NCBI GenBank assembly: GCA_029964075.1
Contig: CM057142.1
Location: forward strand, 33,978,392-34,042,391
Direction of reading: 5' to 3'
Source: Patiria pectinifera
Taxonomy: Eukaryota > Echinodermata > Asteroidea > Valvatida > Asterinidae
DNA length: 64,000 bases
Part shown: in pieces, positions 1-13,010 of the stretch
How positions within the stretch are numbered: position 1 is the stretch's first letter
Layout of the letters: the number at the start of each line of letters is the position of its first letter
Made by a program: the position numbers and the translations under genes
The notes under the pieces: generated by a model
What the model was told of the DNA's origin: nothing
What the model saw: the letters and a program-made list of their open reading frames with translations, nothing else
Databases searched by the model: none

Positions 1-744
1 GCATCTCTTGTTATTTTAATTCAGCAACAATGAATGCATATACAAGGTTCACTCATGCATATCCCAGCAAAACAAAGGTTTTGCCTTCTTAAATGGCTGC
101 AACGCATAAGGTCTATCTGCTCTTTCCACTCTTTGCACATAAAAATCAATTGCAAAGACAGCAAGGCTACACATGCAATTCGAGGAGCCCATTGTTTTTG
201 TTTCCACGTAGCAACACCTAATCTGTTAGGTAAAGTCGCATCCGAATGACTTGGCTACGGCTGGGAATAACACGGGTCTACGGGAAGTGGCTGCAGCCGC
301 TTCCATAGGCACGTGTGTAATTTCTAGCCGTATAGCCGAGAATGTCGGACACGGCCATTAAAGGAGCCATACATGTATAAACTTGCCCATATAGCCTCAT
401 TTTCGGCACGCATGGGATCACACCCAACGGAATGGAGGCTCTAAATTGTAAAATTTCGCGTCCTTATTGTGAGAATGTGCAAAGCTGTGACGAAAATGTA
501 TTCAATTGGCACCTGCCTGTCTTTCGGCTGGGGGGGGGGGGGGCTAGTTGTTAGGGTTTGTGACTCGCGATCAGAGGGTCTATACATTTGTAGCACGATT
601 TATGGACAGAGGGAACCCCCCTCTTTGTGTTGGTCATTGTGTTGCCAGAATCTCAGGAATTCTTTTGAGATATTTGGGGGATGTGTTAGGTAACAAAATA
701 GTTTAAGTTGTGTAAAAGGGTATAGGGACATCGGGGGGGGGGGG
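1..744. other. No gene recognised
   Basis: I see no exon or repeat that I can name here. Two long G runs (about 530-544 and 734-748) bound a stretch of ordinary AT-rich sequence. The open frames are short and have no family resemblance. Confidence 0.5.
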
Positions 745-928
745 GGGATATCCCTCTGTCCCATATCCCAGGAGTATAGATGGGTACCGGCATTAACTGG
801 GGAGTAACCTACGATGGACTGGCATCCATCCAGAGGGAATAGAAATATTCCCAGTCGTTTCATGGTACTGAAACTGGACGCCGGCCTGATGGGCCACATT
901 GGCTCGTGACAGACTTTACTTTGACTTT
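745..928 (+). mobile_element. SINE fragment with conserved central/3' domain
   Basis: The block from GGGTACCGGCATTAACTGGG through the ATGGACTGGCATCC and GGCCTGATGGGCC motifs to the GACAGACTTTACTTT end is the conserved core and tail of tRNA-derived SINEs of marine invertebrates. A diverged second copy lies at 29225-29395. The tRNA-like head is not visible here, so this copy is 5'-truncated. Confidence 0.6.
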
Positions 929-942
929 TTGCTCCCTTTCAG

Positions 943-1042
943 CTCAACCGTTCAAATGATCCATGGCTATGCTCCCTCGGATCTGAATGGCGAGTACTAT
1001 AGGGGTTGCTACAAACTGAAACCAATGGACCTTATGCGTTAA
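943..1042 (+). CDS. Possible terminal coding exon of an upstream gene
   Basis: A pyrimidine tract ending in CAG at 940-942 is followed by an open frame in phase 2 (one base completes the previous codon, then 33 codons including a TAA at 1040-1042). The peptide contains IHGYAPSDLNGEYYRGCYKL, a composition more like real protein than the surrounding noise. The rest of the gene would lie left of the window. I do not recognise the family. There is no close AATAAA; the nearest is near 1682. It could also be chance sequence next to the SINE tail. Confidence 0.3.
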
Positions 1043-1226
1043 GGCGGAGCCTGGGGGCAATGGCTTTCTATCTCCTGGACGGGCGATGAGTAAACCTTTT
1101 GTGCATTAATTGTACTGGGTTAAAATAATGAAGAACACACTCATGAGATGCCTATTCAATAATTCATGGTCTATTCAATATTTTTAACCTTGCGGCAGTT
1201 TGTACAACAAATAGTGATACAATAAG

Positions 1227-1583
1227 TCCAACCAATTCATCACGTGACACGTCCCCGGCCAATCACAGAATCGCAAGATGAGGACTAAGAGTGTTTTCGA
1301 AACGACTGGCTATGGCTTCGTCTTCGGCTTAATGACATTTTAGGCCCCTTACTTCTGAAATTCCAGCTACATTTTGGTGCATGGTATGCTTCAGGAACAT
1401 TCAATCGGTTGATATGAAGCCAACATTTTGAATATTGTCGTTTAGTTTGCCTCTCAATGATTCAGAAGTCGGAAACAAAGTCAAAGCCGAAGACGAAGCA
1501 AAGGTTTCGAAAACGCTCTGAGTCGAACCAATCCATCACATGACACGTTCGCGTCCAATCCAAAATCGCAAGATGCAGATTAG
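1227..1583. repeat. MITE-like inverted repeat flanked by direct repeats
   Basis: A motif of about 57 bases (CACGTGACACG, then GAATCGCAAGATG) at 1227-1285 recurs diverged in direct orientation at 1525-1583. Between them, 1288-1520 has inverted ends sharing GTTTTCGAAA and CTTCGTCTTCGGCTT. It looks like a small non-autonomous element within a duplicated segment. Confidence 0.4.
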
Positions 1584-1978
1584 TTTATCGTGAATCACAT
1601 TATCCAACGCTAATCACCATTGGCTGAACTTGTTTACAAAACCATAATAATTAGCTGAACTTTTTTTAGATTCGTTTTTTGTAATAAATGTTTTAAAAAC
1701 TATAAAACGTCTTTGTTGCTTAAGTCAAGCGACACTTGTATGTATCACCTTTATTTACAAGTTATTCAAATGCAAATAAAGTAAGAAACAATACAAACGG
1801 AAAATTTTGTGGGCTAGTTATTTTTTATTTCCTCCCCATTACTAAGTTTTGAACATTTACCAAAACAGTTCAAAAAGAAAACTGACAAGAAAGTTTGAAA
1901 ACCATGTATCATGTCAGGAGGATGATAGATACTCAAACTTCGTGATTGTCTGCATCCCATTTTGTTTTTCCTAGAATA

Positions 1979-2435
1979 CAGGGTGAGTAAAAAAAACCGA
2001 AACCCAAATGTTGGGACCATTGTTTTAGTGAGGTTCTGCATGTAGCACTTTCAAAATCCAGCATATGAAAGCCCAATTCATAAGCTTTTTTTTAGTATAA
2101 GAATTATTCAAATCACTTATGTACTTTTCAAGTTACGGAGTTTTAAACACAACTGCCGTTTTAAGGTTCTGCCCGGATCACAAGAAAAGTTCAGTGTTCT
2201 TTAGTGAATTGTTTTCGTTTTGCTGAAAGAACGCACACCTTTCTGTGATACGTGGACAGAACTTTAAAACTTTGGTTGCGTTTAAAACTCCGTAACTTGA
2301 AAAGGAGTGATTTGAATGATTCTTGTACTAAAAGAAAGCTTATGAATTGGGCTTTCATATCCTAGATTTGAAAAGAGCAGAACTTTACTAAAACAATGGT
2401 CCCGACATTTGGGTTTCGTTTTTAGACTCGCCCTG
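1979..2435. mobile_element. Foldback element with mariner-like ends (CAGGGTGAG)
   Basis: The two halves are inverted copies. The left starts CAGGGTGAGT with CCCAAATGTTGGGACCATTG inside, and the right ends with the complement. Arms are about 200 bases around a short centre. The element is bounded by TA on both sides (1977-1978 and 2436-2437), as expected for Tc1/mariner target duplications. No transposase is present. Confidence 0.7.
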
Positions 2436-2900
2436 TATTTGCCTTCATAGTTGACACACAATGTACGGTACGTGTGAACCCCTACAGAAAAAACTCACAG
2501 ATAATTGCCATTACCTGATGTTTTCTTTAAAATCATGTAAAGGTTGTTGTTCCAAGGCATATTACATTGACTTCATCTAAATTTCCATTATGTGCGCTTC
2601 AATTCAATTCAATTCAATTCCTTTAATGACAAAGGGCGCACAGAGTTTTTGTCTTTGTTTAATTCTAACAGCCGTCACGGGAACATGACATGTAATATCG
2701 TTTTTGTGATTGCGCGAAAACAACCATGTTGACCTTCAATAATTTTCCGTTGTCTTCTAGTACATGGGTAGTGAGTTTTATATTTTCTCATATACCACAC
2801 AGGTTAATGCAGAGCTTCTTGTATGTGTTGTTTTTGTTTTTTAATAAATACTGAGAAATGAAGAGCTTGTAATCAGTAATCGACCGTGCAATTTTATATA

Positions 2901-3385
2901 CAGAGTGGTGCAAAAAGAAGGAAACCCACTTTTGACAGCAATTTTCACCTATTTGTTGAGCATATTTTTTTTTTTTTTAAATCTATCTAATGTTAATGAA
3001 ATATTTATCTTTAAACATATACATGTAGTGACGAAAGATTATTGCAAATGCATATCTTGTCTCCGAGATATGGAAGTTTAAAAATTTCATGTGCCCTGCA
3101 AACCTGTTTGTCCACGGAGGGCTTTATTCCATCCTTTTGACTGAGCTCTGGAACTTGATTTGAAGACAAAAATACACTACGTAGACTTCAACGTGGTTAA
3201 CAGTGATTTTGGTGAGTTGTATTCAAATGTATAGCATAATAATACTATTCTTGTGATTTTTAACAAACAGATTTTTGCACAATGTAAGGTTGAAGAGCTA
3301 CATTATAAGGAAAAGTTCTAGCCAGTTAAGTAGGTAGATTAAAATTCCTGTTACAGGTGGGTTTCCTTCTTTTTGCAACACCCTG
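2901..3385. mobile_element. MITE with mariner-like ends, TA flanked
   Basis: Inverted ends of about 30 bases share GCAAAAAGAAGGAAACCCAC and terminate in CAGAGTG/CACCCTG. TA dinucleotides at 2899-2900 and 3386-3387 look like a target duplication. The ends resemble the 1979-2435 element (TACAGGGTG type). The 485-bp interior codes for nothing recognisable. Confidence 0.7.
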
Positions 3386-3415
3386 TATAACTCGCATGGC
3401 ATAATTGATGCACAC

Positions 3416-3729
3416 ATGGGCCGTATTCCCGAGTTGGCCATTTTTGTCGAGTTCCCTGAACGTACATGTGTATTTCATTAACTGTTAACTGTTGAATGGG
3501 ATGGCGCCAGACTTGTTATGCAGGCACAATGCAGCCTTATTTTACGGTCATTTATTTAAATATGGCTTTAAACATAAGGGAATGTTTTATTACAAATGTT
3601 AAATTATTTATTGAAGCAGACTGGAATTTAGTATACATAAAGATGCTTTCATTTCTCTTCGCAAGTTCCAAAAATTAAGATTTTACCTAACTTTCAATTC
3701 AATATGGCCAACTCGTGAATAAGGCCCAT
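3416..3729. mobile_element. MITE family A, copy 1
   Basis: Inverted ends ATGGGCC.TATTC.CGAGT are followed by GGCCAT on both sides. The same ~310-bp element is present in reverse orientation at 45290-45595, where both ends and interior (for example the ATTCCAGTCTGCTTC block) are shared. That makes this a dispersed family, not a local coincidence. Confidence 0.7.
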
Positions 3730-4426
3730 ATCCAAAGGTATCTACATGTATCTCCAAACATCATCCAACCCGAAAAAAAAAACATGATTTGGGAAATAAT
3801 AGATCTGGATATAATGCAGACATTAATTTTGTTTAAGTACACTACATAGTAACTCCATCACATATGGAAAATGGCAGTGTAAGAAATTAGCAATGTACAT
3901 GTACTTCAAAGGTGAAACGAGTAACGGGAAATGTAGAAGACATTGTACAGAACAAAATTAGAAGACGACATTGTGAATATATAGGGCCTACGCCCTATGA
4001 AACGGATGAAACGCGACGGCATCTACAAAAGGAATCGTCTGAGTTTATTGTCACTAATTCTGAGGATTATAGGCCTATGTCAATCCAGGCCAGACGAATA
4101 CAACTAATCAAGTGACGTTCTAACCACGGTTGTGTCGATATGCCTTGCATGAAAAGAGTGTTCCGAAGGGACGCATCAGTTAAGCACAGATGCTATCGTG
4201 TGTCGTGATGCAAAAAACATATTGACATTTTATCGTCAGGAGTATTATGAAAAAGATCGTATCAAAATTAGTGCAGCTTGGTAAATTCCGTTGCGCCCCG
4301 GCAATGTTGACTTGGTGAACAGTGTTTTGGGATGATTTAAGAAAGACAATTTTCTCGGTATTAAAGTGAGCGCCATTGTCATTCACGGCTTGTCAGTTTG
4401 TGATCAGTGACAGCATCACACACTTG

Positions 4427-4720
4427 ACCCTAACTCCCTAGGCATTTTTTGCTAGGATGTAACCTTAGTCCTGGGTTGACCACTGCCGCAATCCTGCGAA
4501 ATCCCCTAGCAATAGGTTGAGGCAGACCCAGTGACATTCTGGAACAGTGCCGATGATGATTTCAAATATAGGCTTAAATTTATGCACGGTTAAACATAAA
4601 CAACACAAGGTCCGGCCCAAGACATTGGCACAGGGTATCCTGCAAAATGTTGCCAAATAGCCTCAATCCTGCAATATCCTCCATTTTGCAAAGATGATTT
4701 TGGAGAATTTGGGAAGGTTA
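4427..4720. mobile_element. MITE family B (CCTAACCCTAA ends), copy 1
   Basis: The ends resemble CCCTAACTCCCTAGG and its complement. The interior carries recurring AATCCTGCAAAATCCTCC-type words in both orientations and GAGGCAG motifs. Related copies lie at 15773-16184 and 24763-25182. This copy is the most diverged. Confidence 0.5.
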
Positions 4721-6290
4721 GCAGATGCAGTAATGTGCATGAAAGGCCTTCGATCATTTCCTTTCACTGATAGATAACTGTATCCGACAGATGCATCACG
4801 TCAACTGTAAATTTCTCGGAGAACGTGGTTTTCCGTTGGAAGATTATACAAACCCAACAAGTCACATGTGTCTGTAGCCATACACAATGAATCACGATTG
4901 ATGGGGCCATTGTGCTAGAGTAACATTGTTCTTGTCGCAAACAAAATATCTTAAACACGACATCAAAGTGGAGGGGAAGTGTTTACTTCGTGCAGAACTG
5001 GGCCGTTCGATGTTACCTCCATCTGGTGTCCGTTGGTGAGTTCTCAGGCTGGGCATGCAAATTTTAACCCGATAACAATTCATTATCTGGCTTTATATAA
5101 AGTTATACTAATACACAGATAATTATTATCCTCTCCCAGTCATCTCCTGTTGTTATTTGCCAGATTTTTGGCTGCTTCAATCACGACTTTGGGCGTGATC
5201 CCTTGCCGCATGGCAGAAACAGTATACGGCTTAAGTGCTTCTGACTAACGCCCAAAACTTGGAGCTAAGCTCAGTGATAATGGTCCAGAGGTCGCAGGTT
5301 AATCCAAATCCCATCATAGGCTCACACTTCGGCTTCGTTTTCCCCCCAACGTTTGCTATAACGTTTGAACCCCTCTTCCACCGCCACGCCTCACGGTTCG
5401 TGGGCTTTTGGCCGGGCTGGCTTTAGCTCGAGCCGAGGCGGTGTAAGCAAACATCGGTACGAGATGCGTGCGACGGGGCGGTTGGGTCGACGGTTGCGTG
5501 CGGCGCGTGTTGATGACACGTCTGCTGTCCATATCTCTATGATCCACGGCGTTCGATGAGCACACCACACCCATGGCATATGATACCTATAAATGGGTAG
5601 TTCAATGTAAAACAAAAAAGTGACATTTAGTGAGAAATGGCCGAATGACTCACTCGCGTAAATGCAATCGTGTAGTCCAACTGCTGGAACATCAATTTCT
5701 TTTGACGCCGACCGCGCTTGCAATCTTTTACGCAATCGGTTTCCAATAAGCATTGTTCCTGATGTCGCTCGTGCTTCGAACAAAACCCCAGAAATTAAAA
5801 AGTGTATTACTGTCAAGGAAGAATTTGTTGTTGCCGTTATATTAAGTAACGTGCGTGAGTAAATGAAAGGCGAAGACATGTACACGATCGTGTGGGGACT
5901 CCATTATTCATATTCCTGCACATCTTGCAATGAATAGTCGAGGTTTGGTTCAGGGCCGTTTTTAATCAAATATTATGAACTCGGAATGGACTAAGTTGAA
6001 TCGATCACAAGTTCGAATATCAAATCAAAGGGCACAGAGGCATATGACATGCTACTAGATAGAAGGGGCGTGTATATACTGTTATATGTGAATACTCGAG
6101 TCGGTCGATCAGGCCGGTTAAGTTCATTGGTTGTGTCTTGAAATATTTGCTTGATGGTGGCTGGATTCAGGTTCATTACCCTTCATCAAGGGAGCTCTTC
6201 CTATATAATACAGAACTTGACGAAGATTGTAGTCCATTCTGATGGGGCGGGTTTTTTGGGTTTTTTTTGTTTCGTAATTCTTTAAAGGTA
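4721..6290. other. No confident gene; one long unassigned open frame
   Basis: The minus-strand frame 5391-5885 is open for 164 codons and overlaps shorter plus-strand frames in a slightly CpG-richer patch (5440-5720). No motif, signal peptide or family resemblance was found, and no convincing splice partners. It may be promoter or 5'-exon sequence, or chance. Confidence 0.4.
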
Positions 6291-6679
6291 TGTAACCCTG
6301 TACTGACTTGTCACTCTGTAAGCTTGGCGCAGCGGTGCTTTTGAACGCAGGCATGTTCGCGGATATCGGTGGGGGACGGTGTTCCCCCACTTTTTAAAGT
6401 GGGGGATATCATATCGTTTGTCTCCCGACCCCAAACACACTTTTTTCGTCCCCGAATAAAAAGTGTAGCCTAAATTTGATTCTATAGCTCAGAATAGCTG
6501 ATATAAATCCAAACTCAAAAATTATGTTCAAATGATGATCCTTTAAGTGCTCAATTTTTTTAATTTTTTTTAAAGTGGTCAGAAATCAGTGCCTCAGATC
6601 GCACCACAAAGAGTCCAGAATTTCCCCGGGCCCTTACTGAGCTGAGCAGGCCCCAAGTAGATAGGGCTTCGCGCTTCGC

Positions 6680-7370
6680 CCTCTACCTAGCCTTTCACCA
6701 ACGCCATCGTGGCTTAACTTGCCCGCATTCAAAGCGGCGAACGCGAAGCGACTGGAGATGGAGACCACACATGCGAGTGGCGAAGCCACGAGGGCCTTTT
6801 GCAACTTGTCGAGAAATTCTTATGTTTTTCTTTATAATCTCGATTTTTGCTACCCCAACAGGGTAGCAAAATTCCAACCAATCATCAGCCTTTTCGTGCG
6901 TGCGTGGCTACCACCCGAACGCGGACGCGTCGACGCGTCACGTCGGATGCTTGCACAAAATTTAAAAACAAAAAATGCGAGTCTAGTTTTCCACGAGATC
7001 GTGACTGCGTAATTGTTATTACATTATCTTATTTTAACTTTACTTATAGAGGTATTTTAACAAATTATTTGAAGGTATGAACTTATTTTTCATCTGAACT
7101 TACAGTTATTTGCTCTTACGGTTTCCTTACTCACCCTTTTTTTTTTTAAATGGAAGCGACTAGGCAAAATCCGCGTTGTGATTGGTTAACCTTCAGCACG
7201 CTTCTTATTTGCATAAAAACTATGAATAATTCAACAAAATCAAGTTGCAAAAGGCCTCGTGGCTTTGCCACTCGTGCGTGCTGACTTAATCTTTGCTCCT
7301 GTCGCTTCGGGTCTTCGCAACTCCGCCGCTTTAAGCCACGAAGGCCTGGGCAAAAGGCTACCCTCTACCT
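6680..7370. mobile_element. Foldback element with ~130-bp inverted arms
   Basis: The left arm (6680-6805) and right arm (7245-7370) are diverged inverted copies. Shared words are CTCTACCT, CGTGGCTTAA, CGAAGCGAC and CCACGAGG followed by CCTTTTGCAACTTG. The ~440-bp centre is AT-rich and non-coding. Confidence 0.65.
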
Positions 7371-7639
7371 GATCAAGCCTTGTATGTCTCCCCCACACAC
7401 ACACACTTTTGAAAAGTGATTGACGCATTTGACTGTAGGGCTCGAATCATACCCAGGTGAAGGCCAACAGTTGGATGAGATTCTTCTTGATTTCGTGGGT
7501 TTCCCCTGGATGAGTATTCTAGGATCTAAAACCGTGCGTTTCGACATCGTCGAAATCAAATTTCTCCGGCTCAACAAACTCCCTTTCACTGCATATTATT
7601 ATTAATTATTATTATAATAATGATTTGGACATAGCATGT

Positions 7640-7862
7640 ATGCCAGCTTTTATTTTATTTATTTGTTTATTTTATTTAATTTAATCTTATTTTATTTTAT
7701 TTCATTTTATTTTACATGTATTTTTTTAATTTGAGTTTATTCTATTTATTTTATTTTATTTCATTTATATTCTATTTAATCTATTTATTTATATATTTGT
7801 TTATTAGTTTATTAATTTACTTACTTATTTATTTATTTATTTACTCCTATTGTAATTTTTAA
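7640..7862. repeat. TTTAT-rich low-complexity tract
   Basis: About 220 bases of imperfect TTTAT/TTTATTTATT repeats with almost no G. Simple-sequence expansion, not coding. Confidence 0.85.
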
Positions 7863-7954
7863 TTGTATTTTAAATTATATTTTGCATCACTGCTTAATTT
7901 TATAAATATTTTATTTAATGAATTTTATCCTAAATGTATTAATCACTGTTATCC

Positions 7955-8148
7955 AATTAGTTTGGAGAGCCCCTCGAAAGAAACTTGTTTCTTTTGGGTA
8001 ATCCTGCGGGAGCTTTTTGGGTGTTGTTTTCTGTTATGTTTTCTGTTATGTTTACTACTCAGTGTTATTTGTACATGTAATTGTTTTGTCTATGATTCAC
8101 TGTTTGTAATATCCCGGAAAATGAAATAAAAAATAAAAATAAATAAAC
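7955..8148 (+). mobile_element. Possible 3' tail of a non-LTR retrotransposon
   Basis: The stretch ends in GGAAAATGAAATAAAAAATAAAAATAAATAAA, described here by its AATAAA-rich end at 8118-8148. Such tails are typical of 3' ends of CR1/L2-like elements in marine invertebrates. There is no reverse transcriptase upstream, so this is a guess from the tail alone. Confidence 0.25.
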
Positions 8149-9600
8149 TTTATTAGGTTCCTTCAATGATGCTCAGTTTGAGCTACCTGTATGGGTCTTC
8201 TGTACCTAGCACTCCCGGATCAGAAACGCTTATTTTCAATACCCCGAAAGAATTTTTAAAAAAATAATAAGTTAGAAAAAAACAGATAGTTCCAATCCCA
8301 TTTTACATTGTTCTTTGGCCTTTTCTTTGTACATTATACCATATTTCCGAGAACCTGCATTTTTTTTGTACCAAGCACCTTCTGTTTAACATTCGAAGCA
8401 GAAATTAATTCCTTTAATTTCTTTGAATTTCAGTAATTTAAATTAAATTTCAGTGTTCATAAACTTTCCTGTTACGTTTCCTCATGACATAAACGTGGTA
8501 CAAAGCATCTTCGTTTTTGTTTTTGTTTGTTTTGATAGCGTGCATACAAGCGTCGACTCGCAGGGACTAACATAATTATTATGTACGACAGGAAAAAAAA
8601 TCACAAGCAAACAAAACAAGATTTTGTGCAAATCCCAACAAATCGAATTGGAACCAAACAAATTAATATGGCCATCAACCGTCACGACAGCATATGGCGA
8701 CCATTAGAAAAGATGCGAGATGTACCATGTAGGTTCGAAGAAAAACAACGTTGCCCGTAAAATCACAATTTTTCTGTTGTTATTTCAGCGAGGGCAACCT
8801 ATGAGTAATACTGTGCACTCACGTTAATTTATCAAAAATGATGAGATGTAGGCCTATGTACGTACGTGGGTCTTGTTCAATATCAAACAAATGGTGAGTA
8901 TGATCAGCATTTTTGCCCTAGCCGTATATACTTATCCCATACACTCATCATTTCTAATGTATAACTAATGTGTATAAGCGATGCTGAATTAAACAAATTT
9001 ATGGTTGGACATACACTTCCTATAGGCAAACCTTGTACATACGTATCTGGTAATAGTTAGAACGGGACAATACTTAAAATACCTTTTCATTGACAATACC
9101 TTTTCCAACTTAATTATTAATGTGAATCAGTATATTTTTTACAGAGCACCGTTGCATAAAATCACTGTACGCAATGAGGAACACAAGAAACACGCAACTA
9201 TCCGGCCCGCACTGTGCATAAAGTTGCCAGTAATAATATTCATTTAATAAACAATCAAGCTACATTCATATACATATTGCACGTTTGTTAACAGAATCTT
9301 ACACATTCCTCTGCTGCAGTTGAAAGTTTGGATGTACACTACTGCAGTTTGACCAATGATTATCCAAGATAATTTCTTTTGACTTAAATTATTTAAAGTA
9401 ATTCAACCGTGCAAAAGGCGAGATACCGCCAGTTTATCGATATTATTCTCATGCATCCTTTTCATTTTCGTGCGATTATTGTTCATGTATTACGATCCAT
9501 GTACGAAATTAACAGTTACCAAAACAATAAAATAAAAAAAACATTATCGTAATCACATTATAACTTTGAAACTCATTTTCTGTTTTCACTCTAAACTTAC
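8149..9600. other. No gene recognised
   Basis: AT-rich unique-looking sequence. I found no open frame with family resemblance, no inverted element and no tandem repeat. Confidence 0.5.
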
Positions 9601-9609
9601 AGTACTCAC

Positions 9610-10110
9610 CTCGGACCTCATTCAATCTCCGTATCATGAGAGCTTCAATCCAAGCGCATCTTTGCTCAAGCCTCAACGTTTTGACAGTGACATCTCACCA
9701 GGCAACCCGCAGATTACATCCACTTTAACCGTGAAGAAATAATGTAGACTGCATACCTACGTACTACGTCAGCATGACGCCCGTGCGAAAACAATCGCCT
9801 TGGATTCTGTACAACCACAGTTTGGCATTGTTCCGCTGCTTGATTCCCGACAAAGTCATTACAGGAGTGAGACGTCGCTACGGTGAACTTTGTTCTCTGC
9901 CGACATCATTATTCCGTATCTGGCTGTAATCACATCAATTTTTAAATCTTCGTCGTTGTGTGGGGAAATGACAGTCCCTGGTCTTGTCAAGGCTAGGACT
10001 TGTCAAGCAGCAGATTGTACTACCGACGGCTGTTTTATCAACTGACGACGAGAAGTAATAATGGCTTTCACGGCAGCTGGTGTGAAGGAAATTATATGGC
10101 TCGTGTTTAC
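9610..10110 (-). other. Possible promoter and non-coding first exon, minus strand
   Basis: This block is less AT-rich than its surroundings, repeat-free and contains several CpGs. On the minus strand it ends in a strong donor, GAG|GTGAGTACT, at 9610/9609. No long open frame runs through it, so it would be a 5'-UTR exon of a gene reading leftwards. No matching coding exon was found between 1 and 9600, so support is weak. Confidence 0.25.
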
Positions 10111-10974
10111 GGAAAAGGGCAATGCCGAGTCAATACAATATTGAGTTAATTTGTTTTGAAATAAAAGAAGGTGTTTTACCTTTATTATATTTTAGTAAGA
10201 CCTATCAGAGGTCTAGACATTTTGATTTCGCGTGTGTACTGTATTAATTTATAACGACACTAATTCTGACGTGACTGATTTTGTCGCAAATTGAAACGGC
10301 ATAAAGTAACAAAATAATTATTGGATACAATAATAATCAAGTTTGCCTCACCGCGTCGGCGCGGCCTCCGTTAGACTATAGTTCCCAGTCCCTCCATCAG
10401 TCGGTTCTCACTTCGAACTACCCAATCATTATGCTAATTAGCATATCGGTATTCCCACAATGCAGAGTCTTAGGGACTCTTTTGGTCTCTTGTACATGCG
10501 TCATCAGTCGGAATAGTTCTCAGACTTTAATTTCGTTTTAAAAAAAATCCTCCAGAGCCACAAATCAGAATAAGGTGAAATATATTTCACTGATATGATG
10601 AGTACAACTTAATTCAACTGACATGATTTTAGAAGGATCCACCTTTACAGGAACCATTGAACCCACAGCATCCAGTACTACATTCACTCGAAATCTGAGG
10701 AAAATTATATCATTGTGGTGATATCAGATCACATGATATGTTATTTTTTAAATCTATTGATCATGCCTAAAATGACTGTCGGACTTGGTTCAGCCTTTAG
10801 TACTATGCAGAGGGGATATTCGTATCGGGGTGGGTACGGGTAGCCGCTTCAAAGTTTCCACGGACTGAAACGTTTTTCGATGCCGAACGTTAAGGTCATC
10901 TCTAAAAATAGAACATAGTTTCTGATCTCCGTTCAAAGAGCTATTAAATTTTATATACATAGCTGGCCAGCTAA

Positions 10975-11745
10975 ATATGTAAAATATTCTATATTAGAGT
11001 TCTGAGAACCATAACATTGCGGAATTGAAGAGATATGGCAATGAGTCTTTGGCCCGGACTTCGGGCTTCCAATTCTTGACATTTCAATCGAAAGTGGCGC
11101 TATTTTGCCATGTTGTGGATGGATTGTTGTAAATGGATCGACTACTTTTCCGCTTTGGGGAAAAAAATAGGGGTCGTCTTCTTTGGGTGAGAATTTCTAG
11201 TTTTTAATTTGAAAGATATGCCGGGGCATTTGGCACTGGTGTCAATGGGTATTTTCATTGCATGAGGGTGCACACCGGTAAATAGGCCTAAATCCATCCG
11301 CCGAGCTCATGAATAAAAGTTATACCCTCAAAATATTCTATATTAGAGAGTTCTGGGAGCCATAACATTGGGGAATCGAAGAGATATGGCAATGAACCTC
11401 TGGCCCGGACTCGGGGCTTCCAATTCTAAGCATTTTGGATACAATTGGGCTTGAAAGTGGCGCTATTTTGCCATGTTGTGGAGGGATCGTTTTTCAAGGT
11501 GGCTGCCGTTCCGCTTTGGGGAAAATAGGGGTCGTCTTCTTTGGGCGAGAATTTCTCAAAAAGTCAATGGTCAACCCACCAAAAAATGAAAAGAAATTGA
11601 AAGACGACATGTCGATCATCATTTTTCTGTGCAGCTTAAATACCTGTGAGAGTTCTGAGTATTTTTAAAAGAATTTTGAAGTATGGGCATTTAGCACTAG
11701 TGTCTATGGGAATTTACTTGCAGGGTTGCATCCATGAAGCACTTA
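10975..11745 (+). repeat. Two-copy direct duplication, unit ~345 bp
   Basis: The block at 10978-11310 recurs in the same orientation at 11323-11745. Shared words include AAAATATTCTATATTAGAG, GAAGAGATATGGCAATGA, GGCGCTATTTTGCCATGTTG and GGGGTCGTCTTCTTTGGG. Divergence is roughly one difference in ten bases, plus indels. No coding frame survives in either copy. Confidence 0.8.
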
Positions 11746-12094
11746 TTCAAGCCCGCCCTCTATTGTTTCCATAGGTGGCGCTTAGTCAGGTCCCACCCAA
11801 TGTGCGGCATTATGTTATGGAAACAGGATATTGTTGGTTGGACGTCAGACAATTATCACCTGAAAGTTGAGAACTAAACATTCGCGCTTGACATTTAGTC
11901 AAGTGTCAAAATATTGGCTTAAGAAAAACTACAAATGTACGAAAACTGTGTGACTTCAACGTTGCCAAAATAACAATAACGTAAGTGCATAAGATATTTA
12001 ATAGAACTATGTTGCTGAGAAGCACTGTGAATTTTGTGATTGACACCTTCAATTATAAATTTTCCGAACGAACTTGTTTCTGTCAATTCGTGTC

Positions 12095-12172
12095 TGTCGA
12101 GCGCAATTTGGATACCGTGCGCAATTTTAACTTACGCGCGCTAAAGTTTTTGGCGATCGTAGTGTAGGGCCC
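12095..12172. repeat. Solo end related to the 21946-23128 element
   Basis: TGTCGAGCGCAATTTG followed by a degraded GCGCAATTTTAACTTACGCG repeats the terminal structure of the element at 21946-23128. No opposite end is seen nearby, so this is a fragment. Confidence 0.5.
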
Positions 12173-12268
12173 CTGTTTTGTTTTGATCAAATTAGAATCA
12201 AAAATGCTTTTGGAGCAACTATAGAATGCAGGGCCACGCCGGAAAAGTTTTTTTTGGTAGTTGGACGT

Positions 12269-13010
12269 TACTCCTAGAACTATGAGGCTCCGCGTGAGCG
12301 GAGCCTCATAGAGTCAGAAGCCCGCAAAATTGCTGTCAACACAAAGCACTAATTAAGTACAAAAACGTCCATTCCAAATAAGCCATTTCCCACAGAACCG
12401 CTGCACAGTTTGCCCCTAAACTCCGTACAATACCTCATGACATACTCACGTTATGTGCACCAAACAAACATCGGTGGATTCTGTCTGTTTTTAGGCCAAA
12501 ATGATGAAAAATATGCCCTTTCCGCACTGAGCCAACCTAACACTTGAAACGAGCACGTGCGCTGATATCGCAGTCATTTTCGGGTTCGATCGCTCGGAGC
12601 GTGCCGCGGGGGGTACGTACTTGCACTTGTACGCATGCGCATACTATCAATCCGCTCCTACACCATACCCCCCGCGGCGCGCTCCGAGCGATCGAACTGA
12701 AAATGACTGCGATTCTGCGCGCGTGCTCGTTTCAAGTGTTAGGTTGGTTCAGTGCGGAAAGGGCATATTTTTCATCATTTTGGCCTAAAAACAGACAGAA
12801 TCCACCGATGTTTGTTTGGTGCACATAACGTGAGTATGTCATGAGGTATTGTACGGAGTTTAGGGGCAAACTGTGCAGCGGTTCTGTGGGAAATGGCTTA
12901 TTTAAAATGGACGTTTTTGTACTTAATTAGTGTTTTGTGTTGACAGCAATTTTGCGGGCTTCTGACTCTATGAGGCTCCGCTCACGCGGAGCCTCATAGT
13001 TCTAGGAGTA
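12269..13010. mobile_element. 742-bp foldback element with 9-bp target duplication (MULE-like)
   Basis: The two halves are almost perfect inverted copies about 345 bases long around a short centre near 12615-12660. The ends are TACTCCTAGAACTATGAGG and its complement, and each end also holds its own small hairpin (GAGGCTCCGC/GCGGAGCCTC). GTTGGACGT at 12260-12268 is repeated at 13011-13019, a clean 9-bp target-site duplication. Long inverted ends plus 9-bp duplications are typical of Mutator-like foldback elements; no transposase is encoded. Ends match the element at 62845-63489. Confidence 0.85.
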